A DNA stretch of 64,000 nt from Lentisphaerota bacterium (GCA_015061545.1 SUWJ01000013.1:1-64000), one strand, 5' to 3'. Positions 34,105 to 43,910 are shown, counted from the first letter of the stretch. Program-made: numbers and translations. Notes: generated from the sequence alone by a model not told the origin.

Positions 34105-35874
34105 TTACTTTTCAAAATTTTTCAGCGGTCTGAAGGCCTGTCCGCCCCAGCGGATGCCCGCGTGGTTGGAAAACTCCAGCGTATTAAGCCGCACGCCATG
34201 CACCAGTACACTCATACAAGCCAGCGCCACATTCAGCGTATGCCCGAAAAGTATCACCAGCACCGCCGCCGGAATCATCCACGGCGAGGCGTTCCAGAGA
34301 TCCATACCCATATCGTTGAAGCTCTGCGCCATATATGTACCCGACATTCCCACGGCAAACAAACGCACATAGCTCAATGTATCGGTAAAGCTGCCGATCA
34401 GGTCAAAGGGCAGATTGCAGATCGCCCCCGCATCGCGCCAGTCCACGCCGCCGACCAGCACCATGACCAAGCCCACGCCGCCGGCAGCCAATGCCCACGC
34501 CGGCAATTCCATACCCGGGAAGACCAGCAGCCCCAGCACTACCATAAAGTCCAGCACCAGAATCGGTACCCACCCCAGATTGCCGATAACTTCGCGGAAG
34601 GTCGAGGCGTTGACCAATCGCCAGCAATGCCCCAGCGAAAGATGCACCAGTGCCAGCACAAAGCAGACCAGCTGCAAATGCGGTGTCTGCTTTTCGCCCG
34701 AAGCAAAAAACTCCAACTGCATAAAACTCGTTTCGGTGCCGAAGTACGCTCCGTTGCATATTCCCCACGCCGTGGCGCATCCGCTGAGGATCAGCGCCAG
34801 TCGGCAGGGCAGCGCCGCTTTGCGGTTGTTGCGCAGCACAACAGCGGCAACCACCGAAGCAGCAAACATCAGCAAACCGTACCCGGCATCGTTGATAATC
34901 ATGGAAAAGAATATGGCAAAAAAGATCAGCATACCCGGACTCATATCAAATTCTTCATATCCGGGTGCGATTCCCAGAAACTGGAACAGCGGCAGGATCG
35001 GCTTGACCCAGCGGGGCGGCTCCAGCAGCACGGGAACTGTTTCGCCCGCCTCGGGGTCGCTTAAAATCACCGCCCAGGCGTTTCGATCTGCCGCCTGACG
35101 TAATTTTTCTTCTTCCCGCGCAGGAGCAAATCCCCGCAGCGCCACGATTTCGCCGCAATCAGCCAATCCGTCGCGCACGCTCAAAAGCTCCACTTCGCTG
35201 CGCAGTTTGCCCAGCAGCACTTCCAGCTGCGGCAGCTGCATCGCCAGTTTATCGAGCTTATCTTCGCACAAACTCTGCGCGGCCATGGCTGAAGCGATAT
35301 CCTCATCCAGCTCGGAAAGACGCCGTTCGGCAACCGGTACCGATGGCAGCAGCGACGGATCTTTTTTCTGACAGGAAATCACCGCAAAGCGGCACATCCC
35401 CTGCACATTGGAAAGTATTTCCAACGCTGCATCGGAATCCAGCTTTTCCGCCAGCAAACCGAACTGCTCGAGGCTGCTTTCGCACAAATATACATAAATA
35501 CCCTGTTTTGCCAAAGCATTTATCAAAGCGGGATCATACTCGCCCCACGGCTCGATTCCGGCACGTTCTTTGCGCAGCGCATCCAGCCGACGGGCAATAT
35601 CTTCGCTTTCGGCAAAGGCAGCGGTAACAGAACTTTCCAGAACGCTTTCGCTGACTGCCTCCGAATCGCCCTTGTCAACTGCGGAACGGCTTTTCAAGCT
35701 GCTGATGACCCGTTCCAGCGTATTCAACCGCGCCAGCTGCGCCGAGCGGTCGGCGCTGTCCAGCAGGTTTTCGCTGACCACTTCGACCACGCCCAGATTC
35801 CGCAATTCCTGCAAAGCGCTCTCCTGATCGGATTTCAGCGCCAGCAACAGCACTTTTTTCATCGGTACGATCAT
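34105..35874 (-). CDS. atpI: V-type ATP synthase subunit I (membrane stator)
   Basis: The a/I-type stator subunit, 589 aa. The cytoplasmic N-terminal half (about 1-320) is rich in coiled-coil helices, and the C-terminal half has about seven or eight membrane helices (MLIFFAIFFSMIINDAGYGL, FVLALVHLSLGHCWRLVNAS, SYVRLFAVGMSGTYMAQSF, ILFGHTLNVALACMSVLVHG). The arginine in LSYVRLFAVGM is the conserved one facing the rotor. The start overlaps the atpD stop by four bases. The ring and stator together form the ion path. Confidence 0.94.
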   Translation of the reverse strand: MIVPMKKVLLLALKSDQESALQELRNLGVVEVVSENLLDSADRSAQLARLNTLERVISSLKSRSAVDKGDSEAVSESVLESSVTAAFAESEDIARRLDALRKERAGIEPWGEYDPALINALAKQGIYVYLCESSLEQFGLLAEKLDSDAALEILSNVQGMCRFAVISCQKKDPSLLPSVPVAERRLSELDEDIASAMAAQSLCEDKLDKLAMQLPQLEVLLGKLRSEVELLSVRDGLADCGEIVALRGFAPAREEEKLRQAADRNAWAVILSDPEAGETVPVLLEPPRWVKPILPLFQFLGIAPGYEEFDMSPGMLIFFAIFFSMIINDAGYGLLMFAASVVAAVVLRNNRKAALPCRLALILSGCATAWGICNGAYFGTETSFMQLEFFASGEKQTPHLQLVCFVLALVHLSLGHCWRLVNASTFREVIGNLGWVPILVLDFMVVLGLLVFPGMELPAWALAAGGVGLVMVLVGGVDWRDAGAICNLPFDLIGSFTDTLSYVRLFAVGMSGTYMAQSFNDMGMDLWNASPWMIPAAVLVILFGHTLNVALACMSVLVHGVRLNTLEFSNHAGIRWGGQAFRPLKNFEK

Positions 35875-36479
35875 GCGGCTGCCTCCTGCATCTTGCGTTT
35901 GGCGATCTTGCTGCGCACTACCGCTGCGGTGGTGGCATCGCCCAGACTGATCTGGATCTTACGGATATTTTCCATACATTCGGGGATCTTGACCTTTTCA
36001 AACAAATTCACCCGCTGGGTGGTACTCAGCAGTTCGATATTGAGCAAGCGGTACTGTTCTTCCAACACCTTGCCCGCTTCTTTCAGCGCAATAAGTTCCT
36101 TGACCGTGCGCAAGCCGCTGTCCAGCCAGAAATCCGCCGCAAACAAATCATAATTCTTCTCGGCAAACTCCACATGATCAAAAACGGGTACCGTTACCCC
36201 CGCAATATTGGCGCTGGATTTTATCACCGATGTCACCGCCAGATTTTCCCGAATGAAACTTCCTGCATTTTCATCGGCATACAAACCCACAAACGCCTCA
36301 AGTTTGCTGCGCAGTTCAGCGTAATCGCGGCGGTTGTCCTCCACCAGCGCACGGCTCTTGCGCAACTCCAGCTGCAGCTGTTGCTTTTTCAGCTGCAGCG
36401 TCGGCAGGAACCGACGGTACTGCTTGAGCGCGTCGGTCTGCGTTTTGAGTTCGGTTTTAGTTAATTTAAGTTTGCTCAT
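35871..36479 (-). CDS. atpD: V-type ATP synthase subunit D (central stalk)
   Basis: The central-stalk subunit, a 202-aa, almost entirely helical protein starting MSKLKLTKTELKTQTDALKQ, with the long antiparallel coiled-coil ends and a conserved C-terminal VNLFEKVKIPECMENIRKIQ, followed by LGDATTAAVVRSKIAK typical of the family. It transmits rotation between the A3B3 head and the K ring. Encoded 18 bases after atpB and overlapping atpI. Confidence 0.94.
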   Translation of the reverse strand: MSKLKLTKTELKTQTDALKQYRRFLPTLQLKKQQLQLELRKSRALVEDNRRDYAELRSKLEAFVGLYADENAGSFIRENLAVTSVIKSSANIAGVTVPVFDHVEFAEKNYDLFAADFWLDSGLRTVKELIALKEAGKVLEEQYRLLNIELLSTTQRVNLFEKVKIPECMENIRKIQISLGDATTAAVVRSKIAKRKMQEAAA

Positions 36480-36497
36480 GGCAAAACTCCACCTCGG

Positions 36498-37793
36498 TTA
36501 CGCCTGGGGCCAGAATTTATTTACCAGATCGGTTTTGATCCCCGTATCAGCAGGATCAAAGCAGTCGCTTAAAATCTTCCAGCCCAGATCCAGCGCCTCT
36601 TCCAACGGAATATTCACCGAGAGATCCATCATCTCTTTTTCAAAGCGTTTGCCGTATTTGAGCAGTTTTTTATCCCACGCGCTCATCTGGAACCCCATGG
36701 ACTGCTTTTCCAGCGTCGAGCGGTATTCGCTGTACAGACGGATCATCGCATCCATGATCGCCCGGTGATCTTCACGAGTGCGGCTGTTGACCTGCTGCTT
36801 GAGGCGCGAAAGCGAGCCGAACGGCTCAATGCGCCCGTTGCGCAAGTAGAACTGCCCTTCGGTGATATAGCCCGTGTTATCGGGTACGGGGTGCGTAACG
36901 TCATCCCCGGGCATGGTGGTAACTGCCAGTACGGTGATCGAACCTGCACCGTCAAAGTCCACGGCTTTTTCGTAGCGGCTTGCCAGCTGGCTGTAAAGGT
37001 CGCCGGGATAACCGCGGTTGGCAGGAACCTGTTCCATAGTAATAGCAATTTCTTTGAGCGAGTCGGCAAAGTTGGTCATATCGGTCAAAAGTACCAGCAC
37101 CCGCTTGCCAGCAATGGCGTACTGTTCCGCCACCGCCAGACTCATATCGGGAACCAGCATACATTCCACCGTCGGATCGCTGGCAGTATGGATAAACATT
37201 ACCGTACGGCTCAATGCGCCTGCTTCGTCCAGCGTATTTCTGAAATAGAGATAGTCGTCGTATTTGAGTCCCATGCCGCCCAGAATAATAACATCGACTT
37301 CCGCCTGCAGCGCGATTCGTGCCAGCAGCTGGTTGTAAGGCTCGCCGGCAATGGAGAAAATCGGCAGCTTCTGCGATTCGACCAGCGTGTTGAATACGTC
37401 GATCATCGGGATCCCCGTGCGGATCATGTTACGGGGAATGATTCGTTTGGCGGGGTTGACCGAAGGACCGCCGATCTCGATCATATCGCTGTCGATTTCG
37501 GGGCGGTTGTCACGGGGAACGCCGCGGCCGTTGAAGATCCGCCCCAGCAGATCTTCGGAGGCGGATACACGCATTTCCCGACCCAGAAAACGCACCTGAT
37601 CGCCGGTATTGATCCCGCGGGAACCGGCAAATACCTGCAAATAGACCTTCCCTGAATCAATGCGGATCACCTGCGCCAGCGATACGCCCCGTTCACCGGT
37701 AACTTCCGCCAGCTCATTATAAGCTACATTATCCGCTTCAACGGTGATGACCGAACCGGCAATACGGATGATCTTGTGATATACTTTAAGCAT
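36498..37793 (-). CDS. atpB: V-type ATP synthase subunit B (non-catalytic)
   Basis: The regulatory head subunit, 431 aa. It lacks a Walker A lysine, having [20 protein letters not shown] in its place as expected, and retains [71 protein letters not shown] and [19 protein letters not shown]. It alternates with subunit A in the hexameric head. The start overlaps the end of atpA by eight bases. Confidence 0.96.
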   Translation of the reverse strand: MLKVYHKIIRIAGSVITVEADNVAYNELAEVTGERGVSLAQVIRIDSGKVYLQVFAGSRGINTGDQVRFLGREMRVSASEDLLGRIFNGRGVPRDNRPEIDSDMIEIGGPSVNPAKRIIPRNMIRTGIPMIDVFNTLVESQKLPIFSIAGEPYNQLLARIALQAEVDVIILGGMGLKYDDYLYFRNTLDEAGALSRTVMFIHTASDPTVECMLVPDMSLAVAEQYAIAGKRVLVLLTDMTNFADSLKEIAITMEQVPANRGYPGDLYSQLASRYEKAVDFDGAGSITVLAVTTMPGDDVTHPVPDNTGYITEGQFYLRNGRIEPFGSLSRLKQQVNSRTREDHRAIMDAMIRLYSEYRSTLEKQSMGFQMSAWDKKLLKYGKRFEKEMMDLSVNIPLEEALDLGWKILSDCFDPADTGIKTDLVNKFWPQA

Positions 37794-39522
37794 TTTTCAC
37801 CTGCTTTCTGATCTGTTCGTCCAAAGCATTTTCCAGTTTTTTGAAATCGTCGGAACCGACTGCTTCGTAGTTCCAGTCAATAAATTTCTGACGCAAACTC
37901 TGGAACCAGCTGCGGGCAGTTTCCTTATCCTCAAAGACAAAATCGGTATCCAGCACACTCAGCACTTTGTCGAACGCGTAGCGCTGGCGGTCGCTGCCCG
38001 TGGCACCGTCAACTTTGTCGAAGGTGTTCTGCTGCAGATAAACGTAGTCCAGAAATTCGCTCTTGAGGTAGATTATATAGTCAGCAATATCGGTACCGTC
38101 TTCGCCGATAACTTTCATCATCTGGTTGACTTCGTTGCCGCGGCGCAGCACATTGCGGGCGCGTTCGAGTTTATCGCCTGCCACCACGCTGGTATATTTG
38201 CTCCAGGATTCCAGCGGGTTGATCGCAGGGAAACGCCGCGCATCGGAGCGCTCGCGGGAGAGTCCCAGAAATGCGCCCACCACTTTAAGCGTTGCCTGCG
38301 TTACCGGTTCTTCAAAGTTACCGCCCGCCGGAGAAACCGATCCGCCGATCGTTACCGAACCGATGGAACCGTCGTGCAGTTTCACCAGTCCCGCCCGCTC
38401 GTAGAAGGCGGCGATCAAACTTTCCAGATAAGCCGGGAAGGCTTCTTCGCCGGGGATCTCTTCCAGACGCCCGGACATTTCGCGCAAAGCCTGCGCCCAG
38501 CGCGAAGTGGAGTCTGCCAGCATCAGCACGTTCAGCCCCATCTGGCGGTAATACTCCGCCAGCGTTACTGCGGTGTACACACTCGCTTCGCGGGCGGCAA
38601 CCGGCATACTGCTGGTGTTGCAGATAATAATACTGCGGTCGATCAGCGTGCGGCCGGTGCGGGGGTCCTCCAGTTCGGGGAATTCGCGCAGGATCTCCAC
38701 CACTTCCCCCGCCCGTTCGCCGCAAGCGGCAATAATTACGATATCCGCTTCGGCAAACTGACTCAACGCGTGCTGTAAAACGGTTTTACCCGCGCCGAAA
38801 GGTCCGGGAGTACAAAAAGTTCCGCCCGTTGCCACGGGGAAAAAGGTGTCGATGATACGCTGCTGGGTGATCATCGTTTCCTGCGGCAGAAGTTTTTCCT
38901 GATATGCCGCAATCGGAATCTTGACCGGCCAATGCTGCACCATGAATATTTCCCGCTCTTCGCCGTTGTCGTTCTGAGCTTTGGCGATCACATCCTTAAG
39001 CGTATAAGCGCCTGCCGGAGCCACATAGGTCAACTTCCAGCTGCCCTGAAAGGCAAACGGCAGCATAATGCGGTGCTTGAAGATCCCTTCCGGCACCGTG
39101 CCGATGCTGTCGCCGGCTTGCAGCACATCACCGACGGCCGCCTGCGGAGTGAAATCCCACTTTTTTTCGTAATCCAGCGCAGACAGATAAACGCCGCGTT
39201 TAAGGAAAAATCCGCCCTGTTCAGCCAGCTCGTTCAGCGGATTCTGCAAGCCGTCGTAGACCTGAGTCAGCAAGCCCGGCCCCAGTTCCACACTCAGCAA
39301 TTCGCCGGTGAACTCCACCAAATCGCCTTCTTTAAGACCGTTGGTGCTTTCAAAGACCTGCATATCGGCGCGGTTGCCGCGGACGCGGATGACTTCGCAT
39401 TTGAGTTTTACATCGCCGGTAACAGCGTATGCCACCTCGTTCTGCGTAACGTTCTCGGGAAATTCCACGGTCAGAATATTGCCGTTGATCCCGACGATCC
39501 GACCTTTTTGAGAATCAAGCAT
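37786..39522 (-). CDS. atpA: V-type ATP synthase subunit A (catalytic)
   Basis: The catalytic head subunit, 578 aa. Walker [21 protein letters not shown] gives the P-loop; the family's non-homologous insertion (about 110-200) precedes it. Other motifs are [59 protein letters not shown] and [20 protein letters not shown]. Length and spacing are typical of bacterial V/A-ATPases of the Chlamydia and Bacteroidetes type. Confidence 0.97.
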   Translation of the reverse strand: MLDSQKGRIVGINGNILTVEFPENVTQNEVAYAVTGDVKLKCEVIRVRGNRADMQVFESTNGLKEGDLVEFTGELLSVELGPGLLTQVYDGLQNPLNELAEQGGFFLKRGVYLSALDYEKKWDFTPQAAVGDVLQAGDSIGTVPEGIFKHRIMLPFAFQGSWKLTYVAPAGAYTLKDVIAKAQNDNGEEREIFMVQHWPVKIPIAAYQEKLLPQETMITQQRIIDTFFPVATGGTFCTPGPFGAGKTVLQHALSQFAEADIVIIAACGERAGEVVEILREFPELEDPRTGRTLIDRSIIICNTSSMPVAAREASVYTAVTLAEYYRQMGLNVLMLADSTSRWAQALREMSGRLEEIPGEEAFPAYLESLIAAFYERAGLVKLHDGSIGSVTIGGSVSPAGGNFEEPVTQATLKVVGAFLGLSRERSDARRFPAINPLESWSKYTSVVAGDKLERARNVLRRGNEVNQMMKVIGEDGTDIADYIIYLKSEFLDYVYLQQNTFDKVDGATGSDRQRYAFDKVLSVLDTDFVFEDKETARSWFQSLRQKFIDWNYEAVGSDDFKKLENALDEQIRKQVKNA

Positions 39523-39542
39523 TTGTTTACTCCGTATATATA

Positions 39543-40088
39543 TTAATTTGAATTATTTGCTTCCAGCAGATCCGTTAAAATATCTTCCAGCGCCTGATTG
39601 CCTTTTTCCACCGTGCGGTTGGCATATTTGGCAAGGATCTGCAGTTTTATGCGGTAAACGGCCAGAAAATCCAAGTCAAAGTAATGCCCTGCCGACAGAT
39701 CGTCCAGCGCCTCCCAGCGCAGACGGTCAAGGATCTTTTCCGCCTCCAGCAGATCATTGGTGTTGGCAGCCTGAGTCACTGCGGGCATGATGTTGGAATA
39801 AAAATCCGGATTGCCCCGCTTGAAATCGCCTGCATCGGCGCGGAATTTTTTGCGCACTTCCAGCGTGCTGTTGCGCAAGGCGGTTTCCCAATCATAAAAC
39901 TTCTTTGCCGCTGCGGGCAAACCGTCGGTATCTTCGGCAAAAAGCGTTACTTTTTTCAGCAAAGCACAACTTTCTCCGTCCATCAGACGGGCGGCATCTT
40001 CGTCAAATGCCGCTACGCTGAGCGGAGATTTTTCGCCGAAAAAGAGCATCGGCAGCGATCCGGCAAAATAGATGAAATCTTTAGCCAT
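39543..40088 (-). CDS. V-type ATPase operon DUF2764 protein
   Basis: A 181-aa protein starting MAKDFIYFAGSLPMLFFGEK, a helical, acidic protein with the family pattern YDWETALRNSTLEVRKKF, LLEAEKILDRLRWEALDDLS and YRIKLQILAKY. In chlamydial and Bacteroidetes V-ATPase operons a gene of this type (DUF2764) takes the place of subunit C between atpE and atpA, as here. A role as the C-type socket between central stalk and ring is plausible inference. Confidence 0.85.
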   Translation of the reverse strand: MAKDFIYFAGSLPMLFFGEKSPLSVAAFDEDAARLMDGESCALLKKVTLFAEDTDGLPAAAKKFYDWETALRNSTLEVRKKFRADAGDFKRGNPDFYSNIMPAVTQAANTNDLLEAEKILDRLRWEALDDLSAGHYFDLDFLAVYRIKLQILAKYANRTVEKGNQALEDILTDLLEANNSN

Positions 40089-40105
40089 AGTGCCTTGTTC
40101 CGCTG

Positions 40106-40726
40106 TTATTTATCCTGACCGCTCACCACTGCCGCCACCCGGCTGCCGGCATAGGCGCAGACCATAGCAGTAAGGGCGGCATCGGAAAAGTCGAAAAAGA
40201 CCTGATCGCCGTTGACGCTGATCTTGAGCCCGCGACCGGCGGCAGAGTTGGGGAATATGGAAATTTTTTCCACCAGATCGGCTCCCGCCGCAGCGGTAAG
40301 TTTTTTCACCAGCTCGTCGCATTTGGCAGGCGCCACCATAACTTCCAGAGTATTATCCGCCGCCTGCTGCGGGTTTTCAAGCACATTTGCCACCACGCTG
40401 CGGACGATTTCCGCCATAAAGTCAGCACTGAGTGCTTCATCAAAGCGGGTACGGACAATGGCTTCCACGCGCTTTTTAAGTTCTGCATTCAAATCCAGCA
40501 GAATATCCCGCGCCGCCTGACGGATAGCGCTTTCGGAACGCTTTTTCAGCGCTTCGGCATCCCGCTGCGCCTCGCTGCGGATGGCTTCGGCGCGCTCTTT
40601 GGCTTCGGCGATAAGCGCTTCAGCCTGTTCCTGCGCATTTTTCAACATTTCATCCCGTTCAGCCGCAGCCTTTTCAATACCGTTACGCTGGATCTTCTCG
40701 AGCAAACTTTGCAACTCTTCAGCCAT
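40106..40726 (-). CDS. atpE: V-type ATP synthase subunit E (peripheral stalk)
   Basis: A peripheral stalk subunit, 206 aa. It has a long N-terminal helix rich in Ala/Glu/Arg (ERDEMLKNAQEQAEALIAEA, KERAEAIRSEAQRDAEALKK) that would pair with a second stalk subunit, and a globular C-terminal domain (RTRFDEALSADFMAEIVRSV). RBS AAAGGTGACAGG. First gene of the operon; no separate G or F subunit gene is visible, as in chlamydial operons. Confidence 0.9.
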   Translation of the reverse strand: MAEELQSLLEKIQRNGIEKAAAERDEMLKNAQEQAEALIAEAKERAEAIRSEAQRDAEALKKRSESAIRQAARDILLDLNAELKKRVEAIVRTRFDEALSADFMAEIVRSVVANVLENPQQAADNTLEVMVAPAKCDELVKKLTAAAGADLVEKISIFPNSAAGRGLKISVNGDQVFFDFSDAALTAMVCAYAGSRVAAVVSGQDK

Positions 40727-40779
40727 ATCCTGTCACCTTTACTTTATATATATATATTTCTGCCTAACAATGATGTGTT

Positions 40780-40808
40780 AATATAACCTGTTGTTCAGTT
40801 TTTTGCAA
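40780..40808 (-). promoter_or_regulatory. promoter of the V-ATPase operon
   Basis: On the minus strand TTGCAA (40803-40808), a 17-base spacer and TATATT (40780-40785). It lies 55 bases upstream of the atpE start and the TA dinucleotide run at 40745-40757. Confidence 0.6.
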
Positions 40809-41065
40809 GGCATGAAAACGATTTTTTTGCAAAAAACTGACTGGTCAGTCGCGCATTTGACAACCAATGCACTTCATCATGACAGAGAAGTATCCGACAA
40901 GGTGTTTCCACCGGCTTTTCTTCCGGTAAAAAGCTGCTTTGGCAATCGAATCGGCACTCGACGGAAAAATCTTACAGATTTTGCGTTTTCAGCGCCGCAA
41001 CTCCTGTTTTATCAACATAATATCAAGATTTTATAAAAAAATTTGATTTTTTTTCATTTTTGCCC
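40809..41065. other. intergenic, no gene seen
   Basis: The space between the divergent V-ATPase and RRM-protein promoters. An 81-codon frame at 40791-41036 lacks an RBS and family resemblance. I see no structured RNA signature here. Confidence 0.5.
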
Positions 41066-41128
41066 TTGACAAGCGCATTTTTTTTGTTAAACTGTATATA
41101 TGACAGTTTGTTACAGAAAACAAACTGT
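41066..41128 (+). promoter_or_regulatory. promoter and leader hairpin of the RRM gene
   Basis: TTGACA (41066-41071), a 16-base spacer and TAAACT (41088-41093). Directly after the expected start point comes a perfect 10-bp inverted repeat, ACAGTTTGTT (41103-41112) with AACAAACTGT (41119-41128). The leader up to the ATG at 41348 is then about 250 bases, unusually long. Confidence 0.5.
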
Positions 41129-41347
41129 GGTTGATTGATCTTTTTTTGAGCCATCCGGCAGGCGGGGGTAAAAATCCTCAGCGTCGGTTTGTCTGCCCTG
41201 TTTTCAGATTCCGATAGTGTAAAAACCACTGATGCGTTTCTTTCGGCATATTCGGCTATCCCGCAACAGGAAGTATTATTTTTATTTGTATTATCGGAAG
41301 AAACGCTCAAAACACTTGTCCGGAAACAGGACAATGAAAGGCAAAGC

Positions 41348-41632
41348 ATGAATATTTATGTGGGAAACCTGCCCTACAGCACCACGCGTGAAGAACTGGA
41401 AGCGCTGTTTGGCGAATTCGGCGCCGTTGAGGCCGCCCGTGTAGTCATGGACCGCGAATCAGGCCGCAGCAAGGGCTTCGGATTTGTGGAAATGGCTGAC
41501 GAAGCCGGTAAATTGGCGATCGAAAAACTCAATGGCAGCGAAATCGGCGGCCGCAAAGCTGTGGTCAACGAAGCGCGCCCCCGCGAAGACCGTCCCCGCA
41601 CTGGTTTCCGTCCCCGCGGCGAACGCCGCTGA
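41348..41632 (+). CDS. RNA-binding protein, single RRM
   Basis: A 94-aa glycine-rich-type RRM protein. RNP2 is MNIYVGNLPYSTTREELEAL, RNP1 is GRSKGFGFVEM, and the domain is followed by a basic tail (ARPREDRPRTGFRPRGERR). Proteins of this type bind single-stranded RNA and in cyanobacteria and several anaerobes are cold-responsive. GAAAGG lies 7 bases before ATG 41348; the longer frame from 41189 has no comparable signal and runs through the leader. The long leader suggests post-transcriptional control. Confidence 0.92.
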   Translation: MNIYVGNLPYSTTREELEALFGEFGAVEAARVVMDRESGRSKGFGFVEMADEAGKLAIEKLNGSEIGGRKAVVNEARPREDRPRTGFRPRGERR

Positions 41633-41647
41633 CGGCATATAAGAATT

Positions 41648-41695
41648 AAAAAACTGCTGCTCTGCGTAAAAGCGCAAGGCAGCAGTTTTTTTTTA
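41648..41695 (+). terminator. rho-independent terminator of the RRM gene
   Basis: AAAACTGCTGC with TGCG pairs with CGCA and GCAGCAGTTTT (small bulge) around TAAAA, followed by T8. It lies 16 bases past the stop. Confidence 0.85.
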
Positions 41696-41715
41696 CGCCG
41701 AAGCAATATAAAAAA

Positions 41716-42241
41716 TCTGTTGCAAAACTCTGCGAGTTTTGCAACACAATGAAGCTCGCCAACAGCTCATGCGGCGGAACGCCGCAAAGCCCGGTCAGGG
41801 CCGCGAACGCATGAGAGGGCAGTTTGCCGGATATATTCCGGCAAACCGAGCGGAAAAGTTCCGCGAAGCCGAACGGAGTTGAGCGAAGCTCCCGGCGTTT
41901 GAGGGAACTTTTGCGGTGAAGCCGCAAAAGTTGGTAAGGGAGCGCCAGCGACCGCTCTATTGTAAAGTCGCCAAGTAACCTCGCGCTGGATATAGCACCC
42001 AAAAGAGCAAGGGAGGTCCAGGAGGGCAATGCCAATGCCCTCTTGGGATGCGCAAACTCTACAATGCTGAATACCCCGTACAAGTCTTGAAGCGCATTTA
42101 TAATGATGCCAACAGCTGCCCCTCAAAGCAAATTTATGAGAAAATGCAAATATATAACGCAGAATAACCGGATATGTTACATATTTGAGCTTAATTACTA
42201 CAAAAAAAGTGTTGCAAAACCCTTCAGAGTTTTGCAACAGA
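41716..42241. repeat. 526-bp hairpin-dense element of unknown nature
   Basis: Bounded by two near-identical hairpins of the TGTTGCAAAAC/GTTTTGCAACA type: 41718-41746, and 42210-42239 in inverse orientation, so that the outer ends TCTGTTGCAAAACTCTG match as terminal inverted repeats. Between them hairpins follow one another: CTCATGCG/CGCATGAG enclosing GCGGCG/CGCCGC, TTTGCCGG/CCGGCAAA, GCGGAA/TTCCGC, CTTTTGCGG/CCGCAAAAG and GAGGGCA/TGCCCTC. No protein-like frame is credible. On the minus strand both end hairpins are followed by T-runs, so a structured minus-strand RNA of about 470 bases or a non-autonomous repeat are both possible. I do not see RNase P, tmRNA, 6S or SRP signatures. Confidence 0.6.
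42210..42239 (-). terminator. terminator of the third tandem pseudopilin gene
   Basis: TGTTGCAAAAC pairs with GTTTTGCAACA, followed on the minus strand by CTTTTTTT. It lies 25 bases beyond the stop codon at 42265 and also forms one boundary of the hairpin-dense element. Confidence 0.7.
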
Positions 42242-42264
42242 TCATTAATAAAACGTAATTTGAA

Positions 42265-42972
42265 TTACTTCTGGAAGCCGTCCAGATACTTGCCGATAAC
42301 TGTTCCGATACCTTCGGAATTACCTGCAAAAACCTTAATATTGACCGCGTTCTCGACATGGCCGCCCAGCTTGAGCACATTGGATATACCGGGGTGATTC
42401 TGTCTGCCGTAGGTATTGCGGTAATAGATTATGCAGTCGAACAAGATGGCGTTGTCGGGGCGATCACGACCGACAAATACGCGGCTGGACTCCGCTCCGC
42501 CGTAAGCATCGCCGGGGTGGGCAAGGCATCCGCCCGGGTTGATAAAGAATACAAAGTAGCTTGTATCCCAGGTACCGAGAGCGGTGGAATCGCTGGGGCA
42601 TTTGAAATAACGGTCACGCAGCGCGGCAAAGGTAACGCCGTCACCGAATTCAGCGCTGGTCATATCGCTGGGGAAATATCCGCCTGTACAAAGCAAATAC
42701 CCGATATCTTCGCGGCCGCCGATATAAGGATTCTGGAATATACGGCAGTCTGGATTTTTGGTACAATGCAGACGGTACTGTGCCACATAGCTCTTATTAT
42801 CGCCCGCATACATAGTATTGGCAAGGCCGATTTGTTTAAGGTTGCCTATGCAGTTGGCTTGACGGGCGCGTTCGCGCGCAGCGGATAAAGCCGGCAACAG
42901 CATAGCTGCCAGAATAGCAATAATGGCAATTACCACCAGAAGTTCAATAAGCGTAAAACGAACTGTTTTCAT
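42265..42972 (-). CDS. type II secretion-like pseudopilin (tandem copy 3)
   Basis: A 235-aa pseudopilin with leader MKTVR directly before FTLIELLVV, without the palindromic insertion. It is a close paralogue of the 43968-44690 protein: shared [55 protein letters not shown] and a C-terminal [19 protein letters not shown]. The H-x9-GGH-type motif is [15 protein letters not shown]. It is transcribed after the other two tandem copies and ends at the terminator 42210-42239. Confidence 0.92.
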   Translation of the reverse strand: MKTVRFTLIELLVVIAIIAILAAMLLPALSAARERARQANCIGNLKQIGLANTMYAGDNKSYVAQYRLHCTKNPDCRIFQNPYIGGREDIGYLLCTGGYFPSDMTSAEFGDGVTFAALRDRYFKCPSDSTALGTWDTSYFVFFINPGGCLAHPGDAYGGAESSRVFVGRDRPDNAILFDCIIYYRNTYGRQNHPGISNVLKLGGHVENAVNIKVFAGNSEGIGTVIGKYLDGFQK

Positions 42973-43002
42973 ATTATTTCCCCCTTTTTTATTTGTCTGA
43001 TT

Positions 43003-43743
43003 TCACTTGGTACCGGCGGCATCAAAGTAGTTGCAGAAGATATCGCCCAAACCGATTTTTTCGCTCTGGAACTTATTGTTGACACTCCGCACATCGCCGC
43101 CCAGCTGCAAAGCATTGGCCTGTTTGGGGTGATTGTCTTCGCCGTAGGTCTTCTGGTAATACTTGAATACGTCAGAAAAGATGGTATTGCCCGGATCGTC
43201 GCGCCCCACGATGGTACGGGCACATTCCGCCACGCCGCGTTTGGCTTCGCCTTTATGACTGCCGCACAAAGCAGAGTTCAGCAAAAACAGGCAATAGCTG
43301 GCATATTTGGCATTGGAAGGCGCCAACACGCTGTCGCTGGGGCAGCGGAAATAGCGGTCGCGGTAGTTGGTGGCAAATTTTGTGTTATCGTTCCAGTCGG
43401 CATCGGTCATCTGTACCGAAAAATATCCGCCGGACAGCAGCAGATACATAAAGTCATCTTTGGCACTCAAACTCCAACCCATAGTACAGACGCAGCCTGC
43501 GCCGCTTTTGCCGCAAGCGGTTTTGGCAAATGCCACGCGGCTGCCGTTATCGTTGGCATACATAAGGTTGGCAAGACCGACCTGTTTGAGATTGCTGACG
43601 CAAGTCGCCACCCGGGCGCGTTCGCGCGCGGCGGACAAAGCCGGCAGCAGCATAGCTGCCAGAATGGCAATAATTGCAATTACAACGAGGAGTTCAATAA
43701 GGGTGAAGCTGTGCTTCACCCCGCCATGGCGGGGGTTTTTCAT
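43003..43743 (-). CDS. pseudopilin with twin-palindrome insertion (tandem copy 2)
   Basis: A 246-aa pseudopilin. Its leader [12 protein letters not shown] is encoded entirely by two DNA palindromes (43702-43734) placed directly before FTLIELLVV. The mature part has [61 protein letters not shown] and [11 protein letters not shown], where the usual GGH reads GGD. It has its own strong promoter at 43813-43841, nearly identical to that of the upstream copy, so it is a tandem duplicate including its control region. Confidence 0.9.
   Translation of the reverse strand: MKNPRHGGVKHSFTLIELLVVIAIIAILAAMLLPALSAARERARVATCVSNLKQVGLANLMYANDNGSRVAFAKTACGKSGAGCVCTMGWSLSAKDDFMYLLLSGGYFSVQMTDADWNDNTKFATNYRDRYFRCPSDSVLAPSNAKYASYCLFLLNSALCGSHKGEAKRGVAECARTIVGRDDPGNTIFSDVFKYYQKTYGEDNHPKQANALQLGGDVRSVNNKFQSEKIGLGDIFCNYFDAAGTK
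43702..43734. repeat. twin-palindrome insertion in a pseudopilin leader
   Basis: GGTGAAGC-TGT-GCTTCACC (43702-43720) followed by the perfect palindrome CCCCGCCATGGCGGGG (43719-43734). On the coding strand it encodes the leader residues PRHGGVKHS in frame, ending exactly at the prepilin Phe. Confidence 0.85.
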
Positions 43744-43812
43744 AATTCTTTTTCCTTATATTTATAGATTGTGTTGTTACAGATTTCCCGTTATTTTTCT
43801 GTACATATTATA

Positions 43813-43841
43813 AGTATACAGAAAAAAATCCCCTGTGTCAA
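43813..43841 (-). promoter_or_regulatory. sigma-70 promoter of tandem pseudopilin 2
   Basis: Minus strand: TTGACA (43836-43841), a 17-base spacer and TATACT (43813-43818). The region from the start codon to the -35 is almost the same as at 44691-44788. Confidence 0.8.
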
Positions 43842-43910
43842 GGGTAATTTATTGATTTTCAAGGAAATTATATCAAAAAATAGCCCGCTTGCTCTGGAAG
43901 GCACAAAAAA

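Noticed and set aside
40791-41036. 81-codon frame between the V-ATPase and RRM promoters
   Set aside because: It overlaps the promoter on the opposite strand and lacks an RBS and any conserved feature.
41646-42083. 145-codon minus-strand frame over the hairpin-dense element, and the 156-codon frame 41767-42237
   Set aside because: Both run through many stable hairpins and into a terminator. They have no RBS and are most likely translations of a repeat.
41716-42241. RNase P RNA, tmRNA or another standard structured RNA
   Set aside because: The conserved RNase P core, the tRNA-like ends of tmRNA and the SRP tetraloop motif were not found on either strand.
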